From assembly GCF_019175385.1 (NCBI RefSeq), contig NC_083337.1, positions 165,243,713-165,307,712 of the forward strand: a DNA stretch of 64,000 bases, in the 5' to 3' direction. The number at the start of each line of letters is the position of its first letter. Position 1 is the stretch's first letter. A model generated the notes under the pieces. That model was not told the DNA's origin. It did no database searches and saw only the letters and a list, made by a program, of their open reading frames with translations. Source of the stretch: Lycium barbarum (Eukaryota > Streptophyta > Magnoliopsida > Solanales > Solanaceae). The position numbers and the translations under genes are program-made. Positions 21,251-33,973 of the stretch are shown here, one piece after another.

Positions 21251-23403
21251 AGATAAATGGAATTCAATATCAACTCAAATAAGTTCATTGGCACACACCT
21301 TCTGAACATACTATAGATGGTAAAAGGTATACTCACCAGCTTACATATACTACTAGAAACAGAGGTTTTTTCCACTAATATTTAGTGAAAATTTGTGTTA
21401 TAAAACTTGATTTTCCCACCTCATTTCCACCGAACTAGCTCATTGAGAAAACTCATGGTGGGAACAGGTTTCCATTAAAACACTGGGAGACTTCCTAATT
21501 TTTTCGTATGAAAACACTAGTACTATTTAGGTTTTTACCACCAACATTCAATGAGAATAGTCACAGAATATTTTTCAGTGCCAAATTTCAGTGAGAACAT
21601 AGTGATTTTTTATTAGTGATATATTCATAGAGTTAACTTATATGCAGATGGTGTATTATAAATGTAATTTAAAATGTACTATATATAAAAGGTTGCTTGT
21701 CTTATTTGATAGGTCTCTTATAATTAATTCACGAAAATAAATGTTGTTGTCTGATTTATGAATGTCAATTAGACGTCGCAAAAGGAAATAAATAATTCAG
21801 AAAAATTGAGTTGAAACTTAGATGAAATAATAAAAAATATGAAAAGTAAATTAACGTACACAGAGAGGAAAAGTTATCATTATTTACTCGTACAGTCTCA
21901 ACCATATAAAAAATGTTAAAATTTTGAAAATAGCTAGTATGTTTTACATAATTTTTTAAGATAGTACTTTTGGGGGCCTTTAGTATTGGGGCCCTAATGG
22001 CAAGGATTGGAAGAATTATTGGCACAAAGTTTCTAATCTCCATCACTCCATATGTGTCTTTTTAAACCTTAATCTAATTTTTCTTTTGTAACTTTGGTTG
22101 TTTTAATTCTTTATATTTGCATTAGGAATTCATATATACCAACAAATTAAATGCAGGTATGATATGGAGGGTCATTTAGTACATGAAACGCACGATGGAA
22201 AGAAGATTGTTGTCATTGGATTCGTCTACGAGATTGGATTATGGCCTGATTTGTTTCTATCCATAGTGAACACAAATTTGTTTTGTAACCCTATCAGTAT
22301 AATTTGACCGGTCTTATTTTTCAGATTCTTGATATTATTTACATCTAATCATAGATAGAGAAGGATTTAAGAGCTCTTGCTGATAAAAAAGATGCATAAA
22401 GACACATTGGAATAATTGATCCAAATCTAATAAAATTGGACGGGAAAAATATTACAGGTATAATGGCTCCCTAACAACACCACCTTGCACTAAAGAGGTT
22501 GTCTGAACTATTGATGGGAAGGTATGTAATCAAATTCGCCCGTCTTTTTATTAGGAAAATTGAACACACGATTAAGAAATTGATATTAACTATGAATTTC
22601 ATTGCTAATCTGTCATTAAATTGCTCGTAGATAATATAGTTTTTTTAATTCTTCACGTTAATCCATCGCTAACTAGGATTGCGAAGAATTTTTCTATTTA
22701 GCCACAGAGAAGTTATCCCTGGCTAATATAAATACTTCCATTTTGGTTTAAATATTGTCATTTTGCTTTTTCAATTGCCCAGGCTAAAACTGTAATGAGA
22801 AGACAAATGAAACTGCTTCGAGATGTTGTTCATGACGTGAGTTGCTTACGCCCATAATTTTAGCAATATGATCTTCTTTCTAATTATATTATGATCTCTC
22901 AGAGAGGATTTGTTCATGAGGTGGACATAAAAAAATTAATTGTTTTTCAACTCTCTTTCTTTCAAAAACTTATTTGGTTATATATTGTGTCCATTCACTT
23001 CAAACTTGAATACTTTTTCAAGTAAAATGCATGTCTAACTTCAACTTCAAATATCATTTTTCAATTTAACTTCAAATACACTTTTTATTAGTCTATATTG
23101 GTTTTATGTCCAATCACCTACTAATTTTTCATGAAAATTTTTTTTCAACCCCAAAAAAAATTATATTTAGCTTTTATTTACAACTTGTTTGACTCGAAAA
23201 ATGTGATTTTAAATTAAAAAAACTCAAGAATATACATTCTTTTTTTCAAGAATCTACTTATAAATATATGTAACAACGAAGACAATGTTTTCTTGACTTT
23301 TTGTTCTCATGTTTAACACAGGAATTTGAAACCAACGCTAGACCAATTCAGCCATTAAACGGACGTCCTATCAAATTCAACAAACCTTGGCCTTTTTGCT
23401 TAG
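21251..23403 (+). pseudogene. Alpha-carbonic anhydrase copy 2, 5'-deleted pseudogene
   Basis: The promoter, exons 1-2 and the start of exon 3 are gone; the sequence begins inside exon 3 at AGATAAATGG (21251-21326). Remaining exons: 22157-22265, 22355-22521, 22783-22836, about 23322-23403. Lesions are TAA for the Gln before the HWH motif (21280-21282), TAA in exon 5 (near ATGCATAAAGAC), a one-base deletion in exon 5 (GACGGGAAAAAT), TGA for a conserved Trp (GTCTGAACT), and a one-base insertion before the stop. It is type A. A transcript could only come from a foreign promoter. Confidence 0.92.
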
Positions 23404-24183
23404 GGAGTTCTTATTAAACTCCTCAAATTGTATTTCTATCTTTCTTTGATAAATAGGTAGGGTCCTGCCAACCACCCCCCCTCCCCCCAACTACAAAGGC
23501 TTTATTCCAATTTGTCTATTGTACTACTAGTACACGATAATAATAATTGTCTTTAGAACTAGGAATAAATATGATTGTATCGTGAGATCTTATTGAATAC
23601 ATGGTATCAGTGATAAAATACACGGTATTGATTTATTCGTATATTAAAAGTCGGATGTAATTCAAAGGGACGAATTTGTTTACTTTATTGACGCTTGAAT
23701 TTGTGTCGCAGTTGTTCCAACATCCCACAAGGAAAATAATACAGCATTACGTGTGTAGGCACGTTTTAAATTCTCCCATAGCGTGGAAGAAAACCTTGAT
23801 TCAATGATAGTAAAACAGAGGAGTTTTCACACCTGGATATAAAATGTACTTCCTCTGATCCATTTTACTATCATTTTTTTTTTGCACGTCTTATGAAAAC
23901 ATTAATTAAAAGGGTAATTTGACTACATTAACTTTATATATCATAATCTTTGATCTCAATTTAATATTTCTATCTTTTTAAGCACATTAATCTGTCTCCA
24001 CACATTTTTATGTAAGGGCAAATGTAAAAACTAATAATTGATATATATTGATTTTCTAAACTTACAACTATTTTGGACGAATTTTATTTTTAATAAGGAC
24101 GATCGGAGGAAATATAACCCAAGTTAAAAGATGAATTAATGCTATAAGCTTGGGGTGGTTGCTCACAAAAAAAAAAAAAAAAA
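23404..24183. other. 3' flank of copy 2
   Basis: Homologous to 15701-17483 without the palindromic Mutator-like insertion. The C-rich tract (about 23474-23489) is interrupted. No gene. Confidence 0.7.
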
Positions 24184-24383
24184 TCTCAGATTTATACTCG
24201 CTTCCACTTCAGAGTATTCTCTTAGAAATTTTAATAGAACTTCTTTTATTAGGTTTTGTTGTTATTGTCTCTCTTTTGTTTGAAATGATATTTTTCTTAA
24301 AATTAGATAACAGAAAAAGAGAAAAAATTCATAAAGTCATTGAGGGTTTTCATGACTACGCGAAGCGCGGACAAATTCACTAA
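24184..24383 (+). mobile_element. Short Helitron-like element (unit 2)
   Basis: Orthologue of 17484-17683. The 3' hairpin ACGCGAAGCGCGG is followed by ACAAATTCACTAA before T, and the same flanking direct repeats (TTAATGCTATAAGCTTGGGG) occur on both sides. Confidence 0.6.
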
Positions 24384-24519
24384 TTAATGCTATAAGCTTG
24401 GGGTGGTTGCTTGCAAACAAAAAAAATCCCAAATTTATATGGGCTGATAAGAAGTATTTCAAAAACCGGTCGCCGGGTAGTCGCTTGAGATGTCACCATT
24501 TAAAAGATATTCAATTTTA

Positions 24520-24775
24520 CTCCTTCTATCCCAATTTATATGAGGGGGTTTGGAGTACGAGGGTCAAAACAATTAATCTGACTTAATTCAAACATAGATT
24601 TTTCGAGTATTTTATGATAAAATTTACGTATTTGAAAAATTACATAAAAAGTGCTATAATTTGCATAATAAGTAATTCACAATATACAAAAAATGTTGAA
24701 GAAAACGGGAGTCAAATAAAGAACTGTTTAACTTTTGAAATGGTAAAATCCTCATATAAATTGGGACACATGGAG
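24520..24775. mobile_element. Stowaway-like MITE (unit 2)
   Basis: Orthologue of 17821-18071, with termini CTCCTTCTATCCCAATTTAT and inverted CTCCATGTGTCCCAATTTAT, flanked by TA. Confidence 0.78.
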
Positions 24776-25065
24776 TAGCAAACGGCCTAATCTATGCTGG
24801 ATGAGTGCTCTATTTAGCAATACAAGATATTCCTACATAACTTCTTGAAAGATTTCCCATACACTCAACTGTTTTTCTCGAATTTTACTCTTAGCAACTC
24901 CTATGTTCGAAGCAAAATGTTAAATAGGTTGCCAATTACAAATGCCTAAAAAAATTTCATTGCTATTTCACGAGGCAATCTACATTGATATAATGAAAAT
25001 GAAGGTCATGCACATGTTGCTATTGCTCCGCCTTTTCTTCCTTTTCAACTAGAAAAATTAAATTT

Positions 25066-25655
25066 TGTTATGCAATAAAGATTATAAAATAAATACACCA
25101 GAGAGAAGTATATCGAGTGGAACTGATTGTATATCTAACCTCTACAAATGAACTCCTATTTATAGGAGGAAATAAGTTAACAACTTGGTGGGTGGTAATG
25201 AGTTAACAACTTGGTGGCCACACATACTTGGTGGGAAAGTATTCTTGGTGCCCAAGTTCATGTAATGGGCATTCAACTTACAACACTCCCCCTTGGATGT
25301 CCATTAATTAGATGATGTGCCTCGTTAAGACCTTATTAGAAAAAACCCTATGGGAAAAAAAGTCCTAATGAAGGAAAAAGAGTACACATATCTAGTAATA
25401 CGCTTTGAGAGCTGCCTCATTAAAAACCTTGCCAAGAAAACTCAATGTGGCAAAACTTGGTTAAGGAAAAAATAGTACAATACGTATTTTACTCCCCCTG
25501 ACGAAGATCAAAATTCAGACGTCAGAGTATTCGCATTCCAATCTTGAATATCATCTTCTCAAGAGTTGAAGTTGGAAAAGACTTGGTGAACAAATCTGCA
25601 AGTGTCACGCCCCGAACCATGGCCTAGGCAAAACACGGGACTCGGTGCCTTACTC
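25066..25655 (-). mobile_element. Truncated Ty1/copia retrotransposon: RNase H end plus 3' LTR
   Basis: On the - strand, about 25521-25601 reads LADLFTKSFPTSTLEKMIFK followed by IGMRIL and a stop, the hallmark end of a copia polyprotein. After an untranslated stretch come a purine tract (AAGGGGGAG, near 25286-25295) and a 220-bp LTR with TG...CA ends (25066-25285). All upstream coding is lost. A further piece at 25602-25655 (TGTCACGCCCCGAACCATGG) resembles the end of a different, gypsy-like LTR. Beyond it, inter-unit spacer resumes (TCCGATATTTCCTGCC). Confidence 0.82.
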
Positions 25656-25798
25656 CGATATTTCCTGCCACCTAAATCAAAATAGAAAGAGTTCTACTAG
25701 TTTTAAGTTGGTAAAATATATTTACACAACAAAATCATTTAAAAATAATTTTAGGCAATTCTATTTAATAAGTATTCATTGATAACCTAAAATAAGTA

Positions 25799-26002
25799 CT
25801 ACATTCGTTTTAATTTATGTGTTTTAGTTCGATTGAGCACAAAGTTTAAGTAAGAGAGACTTTTAAATCTTATGATTTTAAGCTGAATATACGTGTAATG
25901 TACCAAAATACTCTTAAGCCTTGTGGTCTTAACATGTTAGATAGTATGTTGAAATTTCGAAACAAATTAAAAGAAAAGTAAGACACATCAATTGAAAGAG
26001 AG
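25799..26002. mobile_element. Stowaway-like MITE next to the Helitron (unit 3)
   Basis: Orthologue of 19461-19663, TA-flanked. Confidence 0.7.
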
Positions 26003-26031
26003 TAGTAAGTAACCTGCTATAATAGATATAA

Positions 26032-27934
26032 CTAGTAAATTATCCCGTGCTTCGCGCAGTTTGAGTTAAAACAATCAAATATAATTAGTTGAAACATCTA
26101 CATATATTATGGGGTGCTTCTTATTAATCTAAAACTCCTTTGAAATTCCATAAATGAGTATATAAAAACAAATATATTAGACAATACGAAATAATATTAG
26201 TGAAAAATATGCATGAATGAACAAACTAAAACAGAAAAAGAAAATTCAAAAGAAGAATCAATGGTATAAAATAGTTGTTGACTTGCAAATAATTACTTAG
26301 TTGGCCAATTCAAATGATTTTCACATGTATTAGCATTTCTTTTGCATCATATTGTTAACGAAATTGTTATTAAATCTTACTTTCTTGTGTTTTTTGACAT
26401 CCCTTCCCGTCCCCGTCCCCGTCCCCATCCCCATCCCCGTCCCCGTCCCTCTCTCTTTCTCTACTCCCGATGGACCCTCTCATTTTGTGCAATTCTCTTA
26501 TGGTTTCTATAAATATTCATGAGATTTTTCGAAAAAGTGAATCGCAATATTATTAGGTTATTCACGAAGTATTGCTTTTTTTAATTTAGTATTAGTCATC
26601 GTTCTCATGCTTTAGCTGAAGAAGGAGAAATTTGTCGAAATTGTTTCAAAGGTTTTACAAAGCGCACAGACATTAATATACATATTAATAAAAATAAAAA
26701 CAAATAGTTAGAAATAGACAAAAGAAAAAATTGAAAAATATTTATGTGGAATCCATCTTAGTAAATTAGTTCAAAATTAGTGGTTGAAGAAAAAAGATGA
26801 AAGTTGTTGTTGAAGGAAAAATATTTATGTGGTATCCATCGTAGTACATTAGTTGAAAATTAGTTGAAAGTTAGTTGTTGAAGGAAAAAGATGAAAGCAA
26901 AAGATAATCTTTTTTTTTTTTAATCTTTTGATAGCATGATTTTAATGCTGTGCATCAAATAAAATGGGAAAATAGTGTGTAAAAGACTAAAAAAGTTCAT
27001 CAGTCAAATTTGATAAACTATCATTTACCAGAAAAATCTCGTTTCTATTTTACATGGATATAGCTACTCCACCAACATTACAGAAAGGAAATATATTTAA
27101 GCAAAAATATTTTCCTACAGGATTAGTCCTGTTGATCATAACAAAACTGGGGCACATCATAAAGAAATATGTACACAACTACAATCAAATAGATATATAA
27201 CAATTAAAGAACTTTAAACAAAGCTAATTGAGTCTTTCAACTCCTTGAATAATGTTATTAGTTGTCAATATTGATCTATAAATACATGTTCATCTATATA
27301 AATATTGATTCAGACCACCCGATAGAGATGATGGAGAACACAATCATACAATGCTTTTTCGACTGTGAGATGGAATACATACACTTGATAGAATAGAAAA
27401 AATGCTGGTTTTGCTGGGAATCCAAGAGGCTTTAGAATAGTAGAAATTGGCAATGCTCAGTCACATTTGCTAATTCTAATCATAGTTTAACGTAAAAGAA
27501 AAGAAAAACTTAAATTTGTACTCGGAAGAAAGTATACTCATGTATAACTACTTGCCAAGCAGTTATGCACTAATCAACTTATGGTCGTTGGATTGATAGT
27601 TTTGGGTTTAAAGGTTACATTCTAGGAAGTAAATAGTGGGAGTTTACTAGGCAAGTAAATACTACAAGTGGGAGAGAGAAAAGAAGTACATAATGGTAAT
27701 TTAGGATGCAAGTAAATACTACAACATGGCTCATACGTTAGAGAAAAATGTTAATTAGGAAGAAATTAGTAAGTAACTTTTGAACTTTTTAATACACTAT
27801 TATTTATAGCACATAAATGGGAAAATAGAGAAAATTCCAAAAAAATAAAAAAACAAAACATAGGAATGGAAGTCATAGAAAGATGTCATATCACTTTGTC
27901 TATGCCTAATTTTATATTATATATAGAATATAGA
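26032..27934 (-). mobile_element. Complete nonautonomous Helitron (unit 3)
   Basis: The 1,903-bp element on the - strand begins TCTATATTCTATATATAATA (+ strand end 27934) and ends in a GCGCGAAGCACGGG hairpin plus TTTACTAG (+ strand 26032). It sits between A and T. The empty site is at 12673/12674 upstream of copy 1 (ATAGATATAA|TTACAATGATGG). It has no Rep/helicase frame. It contains the CCCCGT minisatellite and a possible captured exon near 27340-27440. Confidence 0.9.
26405..26450. repeat. CCCCGT hexanucleotide minisatellite (unit 3)
   Basis: About 8 units. See the related tracts at 20069 and 35501. Confidence 0.85.
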
Positions 27935-28026
27935 TTACAATGATGGTGTAAATTTATGATACTATCAGTACATATAAATTTAACGAGAAGTTTAGTCAAA
28001 AGCAACTTTTTTTTTTGGTTAGCTTC

Positions 28027-28915
28027 GAAAAATTCTACCATTGTAGAGGCTAAACAAACAAAAGTCGTGTGAGGGTGCATTATACTTTTGCCACATGAAT
28101 ATGTGGGCTCATTTATATATTTAAAGCTATAAAATAAAACAAAGAGGAAAGAGAAAGTGAAGTTCTGAACCAAATTAAAAGTGGATTGTTGGGTCCACAA
28201 AAAATTGAGTTAATAAATTATAAAAAATACATTGAAAGTAGGTGGATTGTGGGGTTCACTACTGGATGTTTCTCTTCTTCAAGAAAACCTGGTTCTTCCT
28301 TTTATGTTCTAAGCCTATTCATTCTATTCTATTTAGCTATTAAAATTAAATATACAAATTCTTTGAAGATAGGTGCTCAAATCTTTATTGACAACTTGGT
28401 GTCCTGCTAATGCTAAGAAAAAAAATTGACATCCTTGTTGATGTTACGAAATAAGGTTCATTGATGAGAAACTTCTCTTTTTTCCAAAATTTGAACTTTT
28501 AGCAAGAGGAGGTGGTTGTACAGATCAAAACAATGATAAAAAGAAAAGGATGACAAAAAGTTGATAGATTTATTACATTTAGAGTACAAAGTTTGCTGTT
28601 TTAGAAAAAAGAATAAGAAAGTTGATAGATTTATTACATTTAGAGTAGAAAGTTTCTTGTTCTTGAGAATAGCTATGGCGTCTCTTTGAGAAAAAAAAAA
28701 TAAAAAAAATCGTACTGGTGTAACTTTGGTGAGGTGTGATCAGCAAAGGAGGGAAAATGACCTTTTGTTCCCTCCATTTCTTTTGTACTATGCACTATTT
28801 TGTCATCTTTTGTTTTCATTAGTTCATTTGTAAAGATGGCCCACATATCCATGTGGCAAAAATGTAATGGACCCTCACACTTGTTAGTCGATCCTCTACC
28901 ATGATAAATTTATTC
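28027..28915. mobile_element. Mutator-like element in the promoter of CA copy 3
   Basis: The 889-bp element has inverted ends of about 80 bp, with shared GTGTGAGGG and TTTTGCCACAT blocks in opposite orientation. The flanks GTTAGCTTC (28018-28026) and GTCAGCTTC (28916-28924) are a 9-bp duplication with one mismatch. Copy 1 has the uninterrupted GGTCAGCTTCACACATTGG site. The element separates the conserved AGTCAAAAGCAAC block (about 27996) from the TATA box. Confidence 0.88.
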
Positions 28916-28955
28916 GTCAGCTTCACACATTGGCCTAACTTCCCGCCTATATATG
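28916..28955 (+). promoter_or_regulatory. Core promoter of CA copy 3
   Basis: TATA box CTATATATG (28947-28955) lies 67 bp before the ATG, as in copy 1. The upstream W-box-like block is displaced by the 889-bp insertion, so the intact gene keeps its core promoter with new upstream sequence. Confidence 0.65.
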
Positions 28956-29022
28956 ATCCCAAGCGCTCTCTAAATTTTCTCATCAACTAACAAAAAGTTT
29001 CATCGATAGTTGAGGGTATAAT

Positions 29023-31983
29023 ATGAATATGGAAGCAATATCCAAAATCTTGTTCATTTCTTTGCTTTTCCTTTCAAGTGCATTTCTTGCAAGATCTGGA
29101 GAAGTTGGTACGTTAAAAGTATCTGAAATAGAACCTTTAGTGTTTTTTAAATTCTGCTCGTTTGATTTTAGCTCGTGCATGGGGGCCTTTCATTTTTGGA
29201 TATAACTTATATATACCAACGGTCTAAATAATTTTAATTTGCGATATTAATGTACTTTAATCTATATTATTTTTTAGGCTATTAATGCACACTCTTTATA
29301 TATGACGGTTACATTTAATTATCTTTTTACGTGAGTTGATAATGTAAAAATTCAATTTATTTATAAAGCTCTGATTTTTCTATGTTTGGGCAATCGTAGA
29401 TGATGAGAGTGAGTTTAGTTACGATGAAAACGCGAAGAATGGACCAGCTAACTGGGGCGATATTCATCCAAATCGATGGGGCACCTGTAAAAATGGAACA
29501 ATGCAGTCACCAATTGATCTTCTTGACAAAAATGTTGAAGTTGTATCTAATTTAGGAATGCTTCAAAGATACTACAAACCATCGAAGGCCACTCTCTTAA
29601 ATAGAGGCCATGATGTAATGGTACGTAAATTGAAGTTGTGGATCAGTACTACTAATAATTCAAAGTTTGAAACAACTTTCTGATGAGTGATTATTAATTT
29701 ATAAATGCAGTTGAGGTGGGATGATGGAGGATTCTTGAAGATAAATGGAATTCAATATCAACTCAAACAAGTTCATTGGCACACACCTTCCGAACATACT
29801 ATAGATGGTAAAAGGTATATATACTCACCAGCTTATATATACTACTAGAGACAGAGGTTTTTCCTACCGATATTTAGTGAAAATTTGTATTATAAAACTT
29901 GATTTTCCACCTCATTTCCACCGAAACAGCTCATTAGGAAAACTCATGGTGGAACAGGTTCCCATTGAAACACTAGAAAACTTCATAATTTTTTCGTATG
30001 AAAACACTAGTATTATTTAGGATTTTCCCACCAACATTCAATGAGAACAGCCACAGAACATTTTTCAGTGCGAAATTTCAGTGAGAACATAGGGATTTTT
30101 TATTAGTGATATATTCATAGAGTTAACTTATATGCAGACAGTGTATTAGAAATGTAATTTAAAATGTAGTATATATAAAAGGTTGCTTGTCTTATTTGAT
30201 AGGTCTCTTATAGTTAATTCACGAAAATAAATGTTGTTGTCTGATTTATGAATGTCAATTAGACTTCGCAACAGGAAATAACTAATTCAGAAAAATTGAG
30301 TTGAAACTTAGATGAAATAATAAAAAATATGAAAAGTAAATTAACGTACATAGAGAGGAAAAATTATCATTATTTAGTCTCTGATCTGTACAATATCAAC
30401 CATATAAAAAATGTTAAAATTTTGGAAATAGCTAGTATGTTTTACATAATGGTTTAAGATAGTACTTTTGGGGGCTTTAGTATTGAGGCCCGAAAGGCAA
30501 GGATTGGAAGAATTATTGGCACAAAGTTTCTAACCTCCATCACTCCATATGTGTCTTTCTAAACCTTAATCTAATTTTTCTTTTGTAACTTTGGTTGTTT
30601 CAATTCTTTAGATTTGCATTAGGAATTCATATCTACCAACAAATTAAATGCAGGTATGATATGGAGGGTCATTTAGTACATGAAACACGCGATGGAAAGA
30701 AGATTGCTGTCATTGGATTCGTCTACGAGATTGGATTATGCCCTGATTTGTTTCTATCCATAGTAAACACAAATTTGTTTTGTAACACTATCAGTATAAT
30801 TTGACCAATTTTATTTTTCAGATTCTTGATATTATTTACATTTAATCACAGATAGAGAAGGATTTAAGAGCTCTTGCTGATAAAAAAGATGCAGAAAGAC
30901 ACATTGGAATAATTGATCCAAATCTAATAAAATTGGATGGCCAAAATTATTATAGGTATAATGGCTCTCTAACAACACCACCTTGCACAGAAGAGGTTGT
31001 CTGGACTATTGATGGAAAGGTACGTAATCAAATTCGCCCGTCTTTTTATTAGGAAAATTGAACACATGATTAAGAAATTAAAATTAACTAGGAACTTCAT
31101 TGCTAATCCGTCATTAAATTGCTCATAGATAATATAATTTTTTAATTATTCATGTTAATTCATCGCTAACTAGGATTGCGAAGAATTTTTCTATTTAGCC
31201 ACAGAGAAGTTGTCCCTGGCTAATATAAATACTTCCATTTTGGTTTCATTATTGTCATTTTGCTTTTTCAATTGCTCAGGTTAAAACTGTAACGAGAAGA
31301 CAAATGGAATTGCTTCAAGATGCTGTTCATGATGTGAGTTGCTTACGCCCATAATTTTAGCAATATGATCTTCTTTCTAATTATACTATCATCTCTCAGA
31401 GAGGATCTGTTCATGATGTGGACATAAAAAAAAAAATATATATATTGTCTACTTTTTTTCTTTCAAAAACTTATTTGGTTATATATTGTGTCCATTCACT
31501 TCAAACTTGAATACTTTTTCAAGTAAAATGCATGTCTAACTTCAACTTCAAATATCATTTTTCAATTTAAATATATCAAGAATAGGAGAATTATTACCTT
31601 ATATGCCCAGAACTACTCTTCTTCCATCTTAGTTTACTTTGAAGAAATCATTTCTATTAGTCTATATATTGGTTTTATGTCCAATCACCCACTAATTTTT
31701 CATGAAAGTTTTTTCAACCCCAAAAAAATTATATTTAGCTTTTATTTACAATTTGTTTGACTCGAAAAATGTGGTTTTCAATTAAAAACTCAAGAATCTA
31801 CATTCTTTTTTTGAAGAGTCTACTTGTAAATATATATAACAACAAAGATAATGTTTTCTTGACTTTTTGTTCTCATGTTTAACACAGGAATTTGAAACCA
31901 ACGCTAGACCAATTCAGCCATTAAATGGACGTCCTATCAAATTCAACAAACCTTGGCCTTTTAGCTTAGGGAGTTCTTATTAA
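29023..31983 (+). CDS. Alpha-carbonic anhydrase copy 3 (278 aa, 7 exons, intact)
   Basis: Secreted carbonic anhydrase, type A. Exons: 29023-29107, 29400-29620, 29711-29814, 30654-30762, 30852-31019, 31280-31333, 31888-31983. All introns are GT-AG and the 837-nt CDS is open. Signal peptide at 1-24; zinc ligands H124, H126, H143; C58/C218 disulfide pair. The active-site motif is the canonical GSLTTPPC, unlike copy 1. Sequons are NGT and NGS, as in copy 1. Differences from copy 1 include R for E in PNRWGTC and ETRDG for ETHDG. The stop used in copy 1 is absent; the frame runs 5 codons further to [10 protein letters not shown]. The promoter carries a Mutator-like insertion, so expression may differ from copy 1 (inference). 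Confidence 0.93.
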
Positions 31984-32618
31984 ACTCCCCAAAACGTATT
32001 TCTGTCTTTCTTTGATAAGGGTCCTGCCCCCCCCCCCCCCCCCCCCCCAACTACAAAGTCTTTATTCCTATTTGTCTATTGTACTACTAGTACACGATGA
32101 TAATAATTGTCTTTAGAACTAGGAATAAATATGATATTATGATAATATGATTGTATCGTGAGATCTCATTGAATACATGGTATCAGTAATAAAATACACG
32201 GTATTAATTTGTTTGTATGTTAAAAGTCGGATGTAATTCAAAGGGACGAATTTGTTTACTTTTTTGAGGTTTGAATTTGGGTCGCAATTGTTCCAGCATC
32301 CCACAAGGAAAATAATACAGCATTACGTGTGTAGGCACGTGGATTTATATGTACTTCATAGTGAAATTAATTAGCAAAATCCATCGTCAACTTTGCATAA
32401 CATAAAGAGGAAATTTCAACTTTTGGAGTAGATTTTTGGATAAACAGGGCACATTTTAAATTCTCCCATAACGTGGAAAACCTTCAGTCAATGGTAGTAA
32501 AACAGAGGAGTTTTCACACCTGGATATAAAATCTACTTCCTTCGATTCATTTTACTGTCATGTTTTTTTTTGCACGTCCTTTGAAAACATTAATTAAAAG
32601 ATTAATTTAACTACATTA
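31984..32618. other. 3' flank of copy 3
   Basis: Type-A flank with a long poly-C tract (about 32027-32048), otherwise collinear with 15701-16340. No gene. Confidence 0.7.
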
Positions 32619-33973
32619 TTCCTATATATAAGTGAGGATACAAATTTTTTATAGTCCTTACAGGATCAAAATAGTAATTTCTTTCTTTGATGATTTGGAC
32701 TAGATACATCCCTACACGTGTTGTTGGTGTTGACTTTTCTTGCATGCTTCCATTTTGTCCCCATCTTTTCTTTTAAAATCAGACCCAGTTAGGCCCCCTT
32801 ATTGAGTTAGCTTTTGCATTATTTGGGTTATACATTTTGGCCTTTGCTTCTTTAATGAGCTTATACGTATGTTTATAAAGATTTGTTCTAAATTAAGTTT
32901 CAGGTATGATATTAAAAATTATTTTCCCTTTTTATTCTACTTTAATTGTTATGGTTATTAAGAATAATTGATCTTAAATACGGAGATAGATTAATGTGGT
33001 GAAAGAAAGATAAATATTAATTGAGAGCAAAAATATATAAGGTAATTTAGTCAAATTATCATTTTAATCAATATTCCATCCGTCCTAAATTAACGACGAC
33101 TTTAGCTAAAAATACTTATCCTGAAATAATGATTAATTTAGATAATCAAGATTAAAATTTGCAATTTTTTCAATTATACCCTTATAATTCTTTTTGATAT
33201 TTCTCAAGTCTAAAAAAAACATTTAATAAACAGGGGCAACTTAATAAATAATATCTTCTACTTATGTTTATTAATGAACGTGAAAAGAGCAAAAAAGACA
33301 ATTAAAACGGGATGTAGTGAGCATTTTTTTAAGGAGCATGCAAAATATAAACATGACAAGTAAAATGGATTAGAGGGAATACATTATTTATGTACTTCAA
33401 TTATTATTGGATTAATTTATGTAAAGACTCTAACCAATGTTATAAATATTGTACTGTAAAATTGAAGTCATTGAGAATTTTATTGTACTAGATGGTCCTA
33501 GAAGATTAAAAAAAAATGAGTTTGGTCAAAAACTCTTGCTACATGAAATTATAAGTGAAATTAGGACTTAATAAACACCGAATTAATTTATTATTGTCAA
33601 TAACTAAGAAATTGCATGCTCACAAATTCATAAAAATGCCAATGTTTTTCGGATTATAATCTTCATCAAGTTGTAATTATTAGCATATTTTAAATTATGT
33701 TATTTTAAAGAATAGCGAATCACTTGTAGGCCCTTTCATATTTTCTAATTCTCCAACTAAACTTCCTTCCTCATAAATAAATTTTTACACAAACTTATCC
33801 AATTATGTGATTACAAGCTTTAATAATTATGAAGACTTATCAACAAGACATGTTTATCGTGCCACTAAATTATATTAATTATGAAATAAAAAAAAAATGT
33901 GATACAAATTATACTTTTTAAATTTAAAATACTATTTTTATATTTTGAGTAAGTCTGGGCCTGATGAAACTAG
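32619..33973. mobile_element. Unit-3-specific 1.35-kb insertion, Helitron candidate
   Basis: Units 1 and 2 read continuously from CTACATTA into CTTTATRTATCATAATC. Here about 1.35 kb intervenes, starting TTCCTATATATAAGTGAGG and ending GATGAAACTAGTTATC. The TC near the start and CTAG near the end would suit a Helitron, but no GC hairpin is clear and the joints do not fit exactly. No coding capacity is visible. Confidence 0.5.
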
